A stretch of 64,000 nt of DNA from JANQUM01 sp047630355 (GTDB lineage Bacteria; Bacteroidota; Bacteroidia; Cytophagales; Spirosomataceae): contig JBLHXN010000001.1 in NCBI GenBank assembly GCA_047630355.1, positions 1 through 64,000 on the forward strand, written 5' to 3'. Within the stretch, counting starts at the first letter, position 1; the number at the start of each line of letters is the position of its first letter. Shown here one piece after another: positions 53,151 through 60,889 of the stretch. Below the pieces are notes generated by a model, which was not told the DNA's origin, ran no database searches, and was given only the letters and a program-made list of their open reading frames with translations. Made by a program: the position numbers and the translations under genes.

Positions 53151-53827
53151 ATGATTATAACTTCTCACAAGGAGTTGCAAAATACAGATACCACAACCGG
53201 TCTTTGGTTGGGAGAATTCACTGAACCATATTACGCATTTATTGACAAAGGCTACAAAGTTACGTTGGCGAGTCCGTGGGGAGGAAAGCCACCTGTCAAT
53301 CCTATGGGCGGATTGGTTGAACATATCACCGCATCAAACAGAAGATTTCAAGACGATCTAACTGCACAAGATGCCCTGAATGAAACAAATAAATTGGACA
53401 CGGTTCTGGCGGGCGAATTTGACGCTATATTTTACCCCGGCGGACACGGGCCAATGTTTGACTTGGCAACAAACGAAATTAGCGGTCGGTTGATAAATGA
53501 ATTTTTGTCGAAAGGAAAACCCGTTGCCGCCGTTTGTCACGGACCGGCAGCGTTGATCAAAGCCGCCGAGTCAAACCTATCCCTTCTCAAAGGGAAGGGA
53601 GTAAGCGGATATTCTAATGCAGAAGAAGCATTAGTCTTGAAAGGTGATAATATTCCGTTTATGCTGGAAGATCGGTTGAAAGAATTGGGAGATGATTACC
53701 AAAAAGCTACCGTTCCGTTTATCGCCTACACCGAGGTCTGTTAATTACGGGCCAAAATCTGCTTTCTGCCGGGCCAGCCGCCCAAAAATTAATTGAAGTA
53801 CCGGAAGAAAAAATGGTAATGGCGTAA
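53151..53827 (+). pseudogene. DJ-1/PfpI-type class I glutamine amidotransferase-like protein, frameshifted near the C-terminus
   Basis: The frame from ATG 53151 (MIITSHKELQNTDTTTGLWL) reads to YTEVC and stops at 53742-53744. The missing family tail is readable in another frame (LLITGQNLLSAGPAAQKLIE, ending MVMA before TAA 53825-53827). Restored length would be about 226 residues, the usual size. The nucleophilic Cys is in AAVCHGPAALIK, and FYPGGHGPMFDL precedes it. Most of the fold is intact, so the shortened product of 197 residues might still fold, lacking the last strand and helix. Loss of about seven bases, or of one mod 3, between GAGGT and CTGTTA would explain it. Members are glyoxalase III or deglycase-like; the function is inferred. 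Confidence 0.75.
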
Positions 53828-54207
53828 GCTGTTCCTTGAGATATCCTCCAAAGCTTTTTAAGTCCGTTGCCATGGGTAGCGGATTTTCCTTTTTAAGGCT
53901 TTACAGGGCGTGTTTTTTTATATTCCCAACATTTAAGTACCCACAACTGTGAATAGTGTTGGATATATTGTACGTATATTTGAGTCTTCCACAAATCATA
54001 AAATTCTGTTTTCAATAATTTCCTGATAATAAAATATCACTGGATTTGATGATAATATTTTGGGAAATAGAAAAAGCTGTATGTTACGAAGTAACGCCTG
54101 AAAAATACAAATGAGATAGGTGACAATTGTGTAAACACGACGTCTGATTCTTATCTCATTATATTTTAAGTTTTGAAACGAAAGAGTCTTATAAATAAAA
54201 CAAACTC
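53828..54207. other. 380-base noncoding stretch before the RimK cluster
   Basis: No ORF of note. It holds a small palindrome GTTAC-GAA-GTAAC (54084-54096) and an 8-bp inverted repeat (ATGAGATA 54111-54118, TATCTCAT 54152-54159) about 50 bases before the first RimK-cluster gene. A TATATTTG at about 53976 resembles a -7 box but its -33 partner is not found. It probably contains the promoter of the cluster. Confidence 0.5.
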
Positions 54208-54645
54208 ATGCACATTATTGGAAGGGCAGATAAAGTTGATTTTCCCGAATTTAACCTGACAAACATAGAAGTAAAAACTGATACCGGAGCCTTTACATCC
54301 TCTATCCATTGCTCTTACGTTAATGAATCAGAATCAGCAGACGGTGAAAAATACTTAGAATTTAAATTATTAGATCCCGTTTACCACCAGTTTACAGATA
54401 CTGTTATAAAAACGAAAACTTACGAAAAAAAGATAGTCAAAAACTCATTCGGAATGAGTGAGGAGAGGTTTGTCATCAAGACAAAAATCGTCATTTTTTC
54501 TTACGAATATCCGATAGAATTTTCTCTCAGTCAAAGGGAAGAAATGAAGTACCCGATACTACTGGGAAGAAAATTTTTAAATAAAAAATTCATGGTGAAC
54601 CCTTCCATACAGAATGTTTCATTCAAGTTAAAATCACTTAAATAA
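54208..54645 (+). CDS. Retropepsin-like ATP-dependent zinc-protease family protein (RimB-like)
   Basis: The 145-residue protein belongs to the group (DUF785) that accompanies RimK: IEVKTDTGAFTSSIHCSYVN carries the aspartic-protease-type Asp-Thr-Gly near residue 26, and REEMKYPILLGRKFLNKKFM with MVNPSIQN closes the fold. The partner of Pseudomonas RimK, RimB, is a protease of this type that cleaves glutamate tails from ribosomal protein S6, to my knowledge. It is 13 bases ahead of rimK. The call as a protease comes from family knowledge; only the DTG motif is directly visible. Confidence 0.82.
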   Translation: MHIIGRADKVDFPEFNLTNIEVKTDTGAFTSSIHCSYVNESESADGEKYLEFKLLDPVYHQFTDTVIKTKTYEKKIVKNSFGMSEERFVIKTKIVIFSYEYPIEFSLSQREEMKYPILLGRKFLNKKFMVNPSIQNVSFKLKSLK

Positions 54646-54658
54646 CCAAAAAGCAAAC

Positions 54659-55537
54659 ATGAAAATCGCAGTTTTATCAAGAGGACCTAAACTATATTCT
54701 ACCCAAAGACTCCTTGAAGCTATCAAGGAAAGAGGGCACGAAGCAATGTTAGTAGACCATTTGAAATGCATCATAGAGTTGGAAAGAAAATCCCCGAAAA
54801 TATTTTATCAGGGCAAGTACTTAGACGATATAGATGCCATTATTCCAAGAATTGGGGCATCGGTTACTTTTTACGGAACTGCTGTTGTCAGACAATTCGA
54901 AATGATGAAAGTTTTTTCGGCAGTTGAGTCGCAGGCATTGATTAGGTCAAGAGATAAACTGAGAAGCTTACAGGTACTCGCCAGAGCGGGAGTAGGGCTA
55001 CCCAAAACTGTTTTTGCTAATGGTGCAAAAAACGTTGACCATATTATAGAAAGCGTGGGCGGAGCACCATTAATACTTAAATTATTAGAAGGTACTCAAG
55101 GCTTGGGTGTAGTACTGGCTGAAACTCACAACGCCGCTAATTCTGTCATGGAAGCATTTGAAGGATTAAACGCACGAGTTATTGCTCAGCAGTTTATTAA
55201 AGAATCAGGCGGAGCAGACATCCGAGTATTTATTGTGGATGGAGTAGTTGTGGGAGCAATGAAAAGGCAAGGAAAAGAAGGCGAATTCAGGTCTAACCTT
55301 CACCGGGGTGGAAGTGCTTCGATTGTAGAATTGACCGACAGAGAAGAATTGACTGCCCTCAGAGCAGCAAAGGCAATGGGTCTTGGAGTAGCCGGCGTTG
55401 ATATGTTACAATCATCAAACGGACCTTTGGTACTTGAAGTAAACTCATCTCCGGGCCTTGAGGGTATTGAGAATGCAACCAAAAAAGACATCGCAAAGGA
55501 AATAATAAAGTATATTGAAAGAAATATTGAAGACTGA
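54659..55537 (+). CDS. rimK: RimK-type ATP-grasp amino-acid ligase
   Basis: The 292-residue protein has the RimK layout: N-terminal domain MKIAVLSRGPKLYSTQRLLE and DAIIPRIGASVTFYGTAVVR, then the ATP-grasp fold with LILKLLEGTQGLGVVLAET, VIAQQFIKESGGADIRVFIV, EFRSNLHRGGSASIVELT and the metal site GVDMLQSSNGPLVLEVNSSP, ending GLEGIE. RimK adds Glu residues to the C-terminus of ribosomal protein S6 and related ligases add Glu or other amino acids to different acceptors. The acceptor is not visible here (rpsF is not in the window). Confidence 0.93.
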   Translation: MKIAVLSRGPKLYSTQRLLEAIKERGHEAMLVDHLKCIIELERKSPKIFYQGKYLDDIDAIIPRIGASVTFYGTAVVRQFEMMKVFSAVESQALIRSRDKLRSLQVLARAGVGLPKTVFANGAKNVDHIIESVGGAPLILKLLEGTQGLGVVLAETHNAANSVMEAFEGLNARVIAQQFIKESGGADIRVFIVDGVVVGAMKRQGKEGEFRSNLHRGGSASIVELTDREELTALRAAKAMGLGVAGVDMLQSSNGPLVLEVNSSPGLEGIENATKKDIAKEIIKYIERNIED

Positions 55538-56477
55538 TTTGACCATTTTAGGTACTGAAATAAAAAAAGGCAGCAGCATTTTTTTAGAAATGGAAGTTGC
55601 AAAACTTCACACCAGAAATCACATAAGCGTTCCGGTCATTGTAGAGCGTGCGATTAAAGACGGTCCTGTTCTTCTGCTTTTGGGAGGAGTGCACGGTGAT
55701 GAAACAAACGGCGTTGCAATTGTTCGGGATATTATCCGTAAAAAGTACAACAAACCAGAGTGTGGCACTATTATCTGCATTCCAGTACTGAACTCGTTTG
55801 GATATTTAAATCAAACCAGAGAATTTCCGGACGGAAGAGATTTGAACAGGATGTTCCCTGGTTCTCCGCAAGGTTCGTTGGCCAGTCAGTTTGCTCATAA
55901 ATTTATGATTGAGATTGCCCCGCACGTAGATTACGTGTTGGACTTCCATACTGGTGGTGCCGCTCGTGAGAATTACCCCAATGTACGCTATTGCGAAGGA
56001 CAAGAAATCAACTCAAAACTGGTTGATGTATTTAATGCCCCATTTGTAGTCCATTCAAATTATATCCCAAAATCGCTGAGGGATGCTATTAATAAACTGG
56101 GAAAACCAATTCTGTTATTTGAAGGTGGAAAATCGCTTCAGTTGAATTCCTTTGTTGTTAAAGTTGGGGTGGAAGGTGCTATGAATGTCATGAAATATTT
56201 GGGCATACACAGCGGAGATCCCGTAAAAAATAATAACCCGATAGTAGTTAAGAAGAGCAAATGGATTCGGGCACCGCACTCCGGACTGTTTGAATCAGTT
56301 GTTGAGAACGGCAGTTTCGCTTCGAAAAAAACCATTCTTGGAAGAATTTCTGATCCTTACGGAGAATTTCAGAAAAACCTATTTGCTCCCAATGACTGTT
56401 ACATTTTTGGTTTGAATACTTCCCCCATTGTAAACAAAGGAGATGCTATTTTCCATGTCAGTACCGAAGTCGAATAA
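55515..56477 (+). CDS. Succinylglutamate desuccinylase/aspartoacylase-like M14-type hydrolase
   Basis: The frame starts with TTG 55515 or TTG 55527 inside the rimK 3' end; the first ATG (55590) would cut off TILGTEIKKGSSIFLEMEVA, which belongs to the family. The 320-residue enzyme has the zinc site LGGVHGDETNGVAIVRD (His and Glu near residue 60), the Arg site GRDLNRMFPGSPQGS, and DFHTGGAARENYPN with the third ligand, followed by LFEGGKS. Such proteins deacylate N-acyl amino acids or trim amino acids from peptides. Overlap with rimK by about 20 bases means translational coupling, so a role linked to the RimK product is likely. It ends 14 bases from the convergent thrC. Confidence 0.85.
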   Translation: MKEILKTDLTILGTEIKKGSSIFLEMEVAKLHTRNHISVPVIVERAIKDGPVLLLLGGVHGDETNGVAIVRDIIRKKYNKPECGTIICIPVLNSFGYLNQTREFPDGRDLNRMFPGSPQGSLASQFAHKFMIEIAPHVDYVLDFHTGGAARENYPNVRYCEGQEINSKLVDVFNAPFVVHSNYIPKSLRDAINKLGKPILLFEGGKSLQLNSFVVKVGVEGAMNVMKYLGIHSGDPVKNNNPIVVKKSKWIRAPHSGLFESVVENGSFASKKTILGRISDPYGEFQKNLFAPNDCYIFGLNTSPIVNKGDAIFHVSTEVE

Positions 56478-56491
56478 AAATTTTGTGCGTG

Positions 56492-57805
56492 TTATTTAAT
56501 CGCATTTAGTTGCAGGTAGGCTTTGAAATCTCCGTAATCCGCTGCCATTTGGGTGGCGGATTTTTCTTTTTCGAGCAATGCTGAAAGTCGTTTCGGAATT
56601 TCCAGTTTTACGTTTAGCGTTGGTTCTACATCAGGTAAGAATTTAGCGTAATGAGCCGTTGACAAAAAGACTCCGCTTACATTTTTATTGCTTTGTTTTA
56701 GATAGTCTTTCAATCCTAAATAAGCAATTGCGGTATGTGGGCACATGACGTAATCCGTTTGTTTGTAAACGTTTTGCATGCAAAGTCGGGTTTGCTCATC
56801 GGTGTAGTAAAATCCTGATAATTTACTTTTCAATTCGTCGTAAGAGTCGCCGAATAAGGCTTTTAAACGTGGGAAATTACTCGGATTTCCAACATCCATG
56901 GCATTTGAAATGGTAGAAATAGAAGGATTTATCGGCGTGAAATTTGCCGTTTCGATGTATTCAGGAACAACTTTATTGACATTTGTCGCCGCCACAAATC
57001 GCTCAACGGGCATTCCCATTCGCCAGGCAATTACACTTGCACTTAGGTTCCCGAAGTTCCCACTCGGAATTGCAAAAACGATTGGTTTTTCCTGCTTTTT
57101 CAATTGACCGTATGCGTACACGTAATAAAACGCCTGCGGAATCAAACGGGCAATATTGATTGAATTGGCGGAAGCTAAATTAAATTCATTTCGTAAATCG
57201 TTGTCAAGAAATGCTTTTTTTACTAATTTCTGGCAATCGTCAAACGTACCGTTAATTTCGATAGCCTTGATGTTTTTACCAAGTGTAGTCAACTGTTTTT
57301 CCTGAATGGCACTTACTTTTCCACTCGGGTAAAGTATCGTAACAGAAATGTTGTTTACGTCGTAAAACCCTTGAGCAACAGCCCCGCCTGTATCGCCGGA
57401 CGTAGCTACCAGAATATTGATTTTGCGGGATGACTTTTCTAAGAAATATGACATTACTGCTGCCATAAAACGAGCTCCAAAATCCTTGAATGCCATACTC
57501 GGTCCGTGAAAAAGTTCCAAACAATGAATGTCTTCTTCAATAGTTACGATAGGTGCATCGAAGTCGATGGCATTATTAATGAGTTTTCGTAAATCATCCG
57601 TCGGGATTTCGTCTTTTAAAAAAGCATTCGCTATTTCAAAAGCTATTTCACTCAGAGATAGTTTTTGTACAGATTCCCAGAAAGAATCAGGCAATACCGG
57701 AATTTGTTCCGGCATGTAAAGCCCGTTGTCGGGTGGTAATCCTCGAAAAATTGCTTCCTCTATCCCTACGTTTGGGCTTTGGCGGTTGGTGCTGTATAAT
57801 TTCAT
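56492..57805 (-). CDS. thrC: Threonine synthase
   Basis: A 437-residue PLP enzyme. The PLP Lys is in HGPSMAFKDFGARFMAAVM (near residue 107), then VATSGDTGGAVAQGFYDV with the Gly-rich phosphate loop, and AIPSGNFGNLSASVIAWR. The N-terminus (MKLYSTNRQSPNVGIEEAIF) and length match the ThrC form used by bacteria and yeast. It converts O-phosphohomoserine to threonine, the final step of the pathway. No thrA or thrB is adjacent, so it is not in the classic operon. Confidence 0.95.
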   Translation of the reverse strand: MKLYSTNRQSPNVGIEEAIFRGLPPDNGLYMPEQIPVLPDSFWESVQKLSLSEIAFEIANAFLKDEIPTDDLRKLINNAIDFDAPIVTIEEDIHCLELFHGPSMAFKDFGARFMAAVMSYFLEKSSRKINILVATSGDTGGAVAQGFYDVNNISVTILYPSGKVSAIQEKQLTTLGKNIKAIEINGTFDDCQKLVKKAFLDNDLRNEFNLASANSINIARLIPQAFYYVYAYGQLKKQEKPIVFAIPSGNFGNLSASVIAWRMGMPVERFVAATNVNKVVPEYIETANFTPINPSISTISNAMDVGNPSNFPRLKALFGDSYDELKSKLSGFYYTDEQTRLCMQNVYKQTDYVMCPHTAIAYLGLKDYLKQSNKNVSGVFLSTAHYAKFLPDVEPTLNVKLEIPKRLSALLEKEKSATQMAADYGDFKAYLQLNAIK

Positions 57806-57969
57806 AGAAACTTTGGTTCAAATAGAACGCCAAAGTTACTAAAATTTGGAACAAGGGTGTAGAGAAAAAGTCACGCCCGATGGTCATAAAGTTGAAATAC
57901 GGGTTCGGAACAAAACTTTATCTATTACAAACGGGTTCTTTTGTATAGACAACACATACAAAAACTGAG

Positions 57970-58476
57970 ATGAAAAAAATTGCATTAGTATTAATAACAG
58001 CAACGATGTTTGCAGCTTGTTCGGGTGATGGTGAAACTACAGAGGAAACCACTACAGAAGAATCGGTAGCGATGGAAGATGAGTCTACCGGAATGGAAGA
58101 CGGTGTAGCGAAAGTTGATTTATATTCAAGCGATCAAATGAAGTACGATAAGAACGAGATAACCGTTCCAGTGGGTTCTAAGGTTGAATTGACATTGACG
58201 CACACAGGAACTATGGCCGTAGAAGTAATGGGACATAATTTTGTCTTACTAAAGCAAGGAACTGACTTAGTGGCCTTCACTACCGAAGCAAGTAAGGCAA
58301 TGGATAACGGTTATGTTCCTGCGGAATCTGACGCTGTTCTTGCAAATACAGAGCTAATCGGTGGAGGTGGTTCTACTACTATTACGTTTGATGCCCCTGA
58401 AGCTGGAACGTACGATTTTATTTGTAGCTTCCCCGGACACTACGCATTAATGAAAGGTAAGTTTATTGTAGAATAA
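57970..58476 (+). CDS. Azurin-like blue copper lipoprotein
   Basis: The 168-residue protein has a lipoprotein signal (MKKIALVLITATMFAACSG; lipidated Cys17), an acidic linker rich in Glu and Thr (about residues 20-45) and an azurin domain. Copper ligands are visible: His in VMGHNFVLL, and Cys, His and Met in DFICSFPGHYALMKGKF. Azurins shuttle electrons in the periplasm, typically to cytochrome oxidases or denitrification enzymes. The lipid anchor would hold it at the membrane. It is followed by a terminator. Confidence 0.93.
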   Translation: MKKIALVLITATMFAACSGDGETTEETTTEESVAMEDESTGMEDGVAKVDLYSSDQMKYDKNEITVPVGSKVELTLTHTGTMAVEVMGHNFVLLKQGTDLVAFTTEASKAMDNGYVPAESDAVLANTELIGGGGSTTITFDAPEAGTYDFICSFPGHYALMKGKFIVE

Positions 58477-58497
58477 ATCTTTCTTTTCGGTTAATAT

Positions 58498-58532
58498 AAA
58501 AAAGGCGGTACGTTAAAATGTATCGCCTTTTT
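58498..58532. terminator. Intrinsic terminator between azurin and DeoR genes
   Basis: AAAGGCGGTAC pairs with GTATCGCCTTT across an eight-base loop, flanked by A and T runs. Confidence 0.85.
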
Positions 58533-58551
58533 ATGTGTAGACTTGTGAAGT

Positions 58552-59301
58552 TTACAAGATGTTTAACCCTTCACTTTTGTAAGATGCAAGTAGCTCATGT
58601 TGAGACTTTAAGTTTGTAACCAGCGTATCAATTGCCTTAATGTCTGCTACTTTGTAAGGCTCTATAAGGTCAAGTTTTTCTTCAATCACGCAGCAGATCG
58701 TTCTTTTTGAGCTTTGTATCATTGTTTGCTTAATAATGGACTCTTCGTAATTTCTGATTGACAAGCCCCGTTCTGGGTGAATGCCGTTTACGCCCATAAA
58801 AAATAAGTCTGCATTGATATTTTTGACCTGATTTATTACGTCCATCCCCAGTGTAATTTGGTAGTGTTTGTAATAAGAACCGCCCAGCAAAATAACATTT
58901 ATGTGAGGGTGGTCGTTGAGAGTTAAAGCCAATGGCGGACTATTTGTAACTATAGTTGCGTATGTGTCTTTAGGAAGCTGTTCCGCAATAAAAAAATTGG
59001 TGGTTCCGCCGTCCATGAGGATTAGTTGGTCTTTCTTCTTGAAGAAAGAGCGGGTTTTGTCCAGTATCTTTTTGAGATCATCGCCTTTAATATGACTTTT
59101 CTGTTGGCTTAATACATTGAGGTACGAGTTTTCTACTGCCCCGCCGTGTACTTTTTTGAGGAAGCCTTTGTCCTCCAGTTCAATTACATCCCGACGAATA
59201 CTGTCGTAAGAAACGTTCAATAGTGTGCTCAGTTGAATAAAATTAATTTTTTTGTTAGCTTTTAGCTCTTCTAAAATAAGCCTTTGCCTCTCTTCTTTCA
59301 T
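58552..59301 (-). CDS. DeoR/GlpR-family transcriptional regulator
   Basis: From ATG 59301 (MKEERQRLILEELKANKKIN) the protein has 249 residues; a second ATG one codon upstream is equally possible. The N-terminal helix-turn-helix is FIQLSTLLNVSYDSIRRDVI near residues 20-40 and the DeoR C-terminal sensor domain has ILMDGGTTNFFIAEQLPKDT, LLGGSYYKHYQITLGMD and FFMGVNGIHPERGL. Such regulators respond to sugar phosphates. No sugar operon lies alongside, so the target is unknown. It is closed by the terminator at 58498. Confidence 0.9.
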   Translation of the reverse strand: MKEERQRLILEELKANKKINFIQLSTLLNVSYDSIRRDVIELEDKGFLKKVHGGAVENSYLNVLSQQKSHIKGDDLKKILDKTRSFFKKKDQLILMDGGTTNFFIAEQLPKDTYATIVTNSPPLALTLNDHPHINVILLGGSYYKHYQITLGMDVINQVKNINADLFFMGVNGIHPERGLSIRNYEESIIKQTMIQSSKRTICCVIEEKLDLIEPYKVADIKAIDTLVTNLKSQHELLASYKSEGLNIL

Positions 59302-59376
59302 CATAAGTAGTAATACTCAAATAGGTGTTGTTGCAAAATAATGAAAAATTATGTGTTTAATTATAGAGTTATTGCA

Positions 59377-59384
59377 TAAATTTG
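59377..59384 (+). promoter_or_regulatory. -7-like element (TAAATTTG)
   Basis: TAAATTTG followed by CA fits TAnnTTTG on the plus strand, where no annotated gene follows for 1.5 kb. It stands about 36 bases before the hairpin at 59420. Confidence 0.4.
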
Positions 59385-59390
59385 CAGTAA

Positions 59391-59456
59391 TAGATAGGTA
59401 ACCTATGATGAATATAAATGCTCTTATGACGTACTTGTACGCATAAGGGCGTTTTT
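59391..59456 (+). ncRNA. Candidate short transcript ending in a strong hairpin
   Basis: Starting just past the TAAATTTG element, this stretch ends in a stem-loop (59420-59450; GCTCTTATG and CGTAC pairing with GTACG and CATAAGGGC, with one bulged A) followed by five T residues on the plus strand. Inside is a 13-codon frame (MMNINALMTYLYA, 59405-59446). It could be a small RNA or a leader peptide; alternatively the hairpin may merely terminate the crcB unit from the other strand, where no T run follows. Confidence 0.35.
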
Positions 59457-59814
59457 ATTCCCCTAATTGTGTTCCTGCGTAAATAGCTATCAGGCACAAG
59501 AAAGTGTTAACACCAATATTTACAAAAGCTTCCCCCTCTCTTCCTTCTGAAAAAAGCTTTGCGGTATCATAGCTAAAGGTAGAAAAGGTGCTGAATCCTC
59601 CGCAAAATCCAATAGCTATCAAAGGTCTCAATATACTATCTGATACGACTAGCTTTGACATAATATAGCCCAAGAGTAAACTTGCTAAAATGTTAGCTAT
59701 CAGCGTACCGAGGGGAAAATTTACGGATATAAATTTAGTGCTGGCTTTGCCGATGATATAGCGTGTTACACTCCCCAAGCCTCCTCCCACAAAAACGTAG
59801 AATACTACTTTCAT
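59455..59814 (-). CDS. crcB: Fluoride exporter CrcB/FluC
   Basis: The 119-residue protein has four membrane helices and the FluC motifs: GGGLGSVTRYIIGKAS, FPLGTLIANILASLLLGYI and FCGGFSTFSTFSYDTAKLF. Dual-topology dimers form a fluoride-selective channel that protects against fluoride. It begins four bases after the stop of the MORN-like gene, so the two are likely one transcript. No fluoride riboswitch was seen in front of that unit. Confidence 0.93.
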   Translation of the reverse strand: MKVVFYVFVGGGLGSVTRYIIGKASTKFISVNFPLGTLIANILASLLLGYIMSKLVVSDSILRPLIAIGFCGGFSTFSTFSYDTAKLFSEGREGEAFVNIGVNTFLCLIAIYAGTQLGE

Positions 59815-59818
59815 AAAA

Positions 59819-60829
59819 CTATTTCTTTTGATATATCATCTTGCCGCTTTCGTCATATTCACGAATGATGTAAGATTCCATATCATCAAAGCAGTCTCCT
59901 CCGTGTTGGGTTTCTTTTTTTCTTCGGTTTCCGGTAGAATAGTACTCAATCCACTTCCCTACTTTTACGCCATTATCAAGCTGTCCTTGAATAGCTAAGG
60001 TGCCAGCTTCGTGAAATATGTAATAATCACCGGTTTGCTTACCGTACCAGTTAGGTATCACCTCTTTAATCTTAATGCTATCAGTGCCGTAGTAAGTGAT
60101 TGTGGAATTATCAAGAAAACCTTTTCTGTAAGTTGCTTTTGAAAGTACGTCGCTATTACCGTCGTAGGTTACCCACCTACCGTGCTTTGTGCCGAGGTAA
60201 TAATAGCCTTCTTCAACCAAAATTTCGCCGCGATACTCTTTGTACGGTCCGTGCATAAGTAAGTTAGCCTCTCGATTTCTTGCCAATGCTTCTACAACCC
60301 GTTGCCGTTTTTGCTCGAACCAAAATACACTTTTTACGTAAGGATTGGGGCTTTGGTCATTTTTTTTGGAAGTGTATAATTCTGTGTACCGCATTCTGTT
60401 GCCAGAGCCTCTGCGTACTATTTGTTTATCAACGGCAATTCCATCGTATTTTTTTCCGTCAAAAAGGTTAGCGGCACTTTTAGCCAGCTCTTTTGTTTTT
60501 TTTGCTTTCCGCTTTACTTTGAGGCCAATATCTGGCAATGTTTCGCTGACGAATTTCTTTGCATCTTCTACACTCGAAATATCATTATCTCCAGGTAGAT
60601 TTACCTTGGCACTTGGCAGCGTTACATCTACGGGAGCAATGCTCTCGATTTTCTCTGCGAGTGTCATGCCTTTTCGTTCGGCTTTTTTCTCCGCTTTCGT
60701 TTTGGCTTGGGGAATTACTTGTGCTTCCGCCACAATAAAAGTGAAACAGTAAAGGGTAACAAATAGAAACGCCGATAAAAATTTAGAGTTAGTAGTTGAA
60801 ATTCGATTATTTAGCTGAGAATTGGTCAT
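59819..60829 (-). CDS. Secreted MORN/YwqK-repeat-like protein
   Basis: A 336-residue protein with a signal peptide (residues about 15-35, ending VAEAQ). Residues 45-130 are Lys-rich and helical. The C-terminal half has MORN-like beta-hairpin repeats: NLLMHGPYKEYRGEILVEEG, YYYLGTKHGRWVTYDGN, KQTGDYYIFHEAGTLAIQGQ and VKVGKWIEYYSTGNRRKKET. Such repeats occur in YwqK-type and membrane-associated proteins and bind lipid or protein partners. The exact role is unknown; it is coupled to crcB. Confidence 0.7.
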   Translation of the reverse strand: MTNSQLNNRISTTNSKFLSAFLFVTLYCFTFIVAEAQVIPQAKTKAEKKAERKGMTLAEKIESIAPVDVTLPSAKVNLPGDNDISSVEDAKKFVSETLPDIGLKVKRKAKKTKELAKSAANLFDGKKYDGIAVDKQIVRRGSGNRMRYTELYTSKKNDQSPNPYVKSVFWFEQKRQRVVEALARNREANLLMHGPYKEYRGEILVEEGYYYLGTKHGRWVTYDGNSDVLSKATYRKGFLDNSTITYYGTDSIKIKEVIPNWYGKQTGDYYIFHEAGTLAIQGQLDNGVKVGKWIEYYSTGNRRKKETQHGGDCFDDMESYIIREYDESGKMIYQKK

Positions 60830-60889
60830 TACTGATTTGTCGTCGTACTTTTGTGTCTAAATAATTTTAACGGTAAACCTACGAAGAAA

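Noticed and set aside
53575..53605. Short CCCTTC/GAAGGG inverted repeat inside the DJ-1-like gene, suspected as inserted repeat
   Set aside because: It is in frame and compatible with the protein, so it needs no insertion.
59420..59450. Hairpin as a plain crcB terminator
   Set aside because: The T run lies on the plus strand only; on the crcB strand the hairpin is followed by ATTTATATT. A role as crcB terminator was not excluded but is less favoured.
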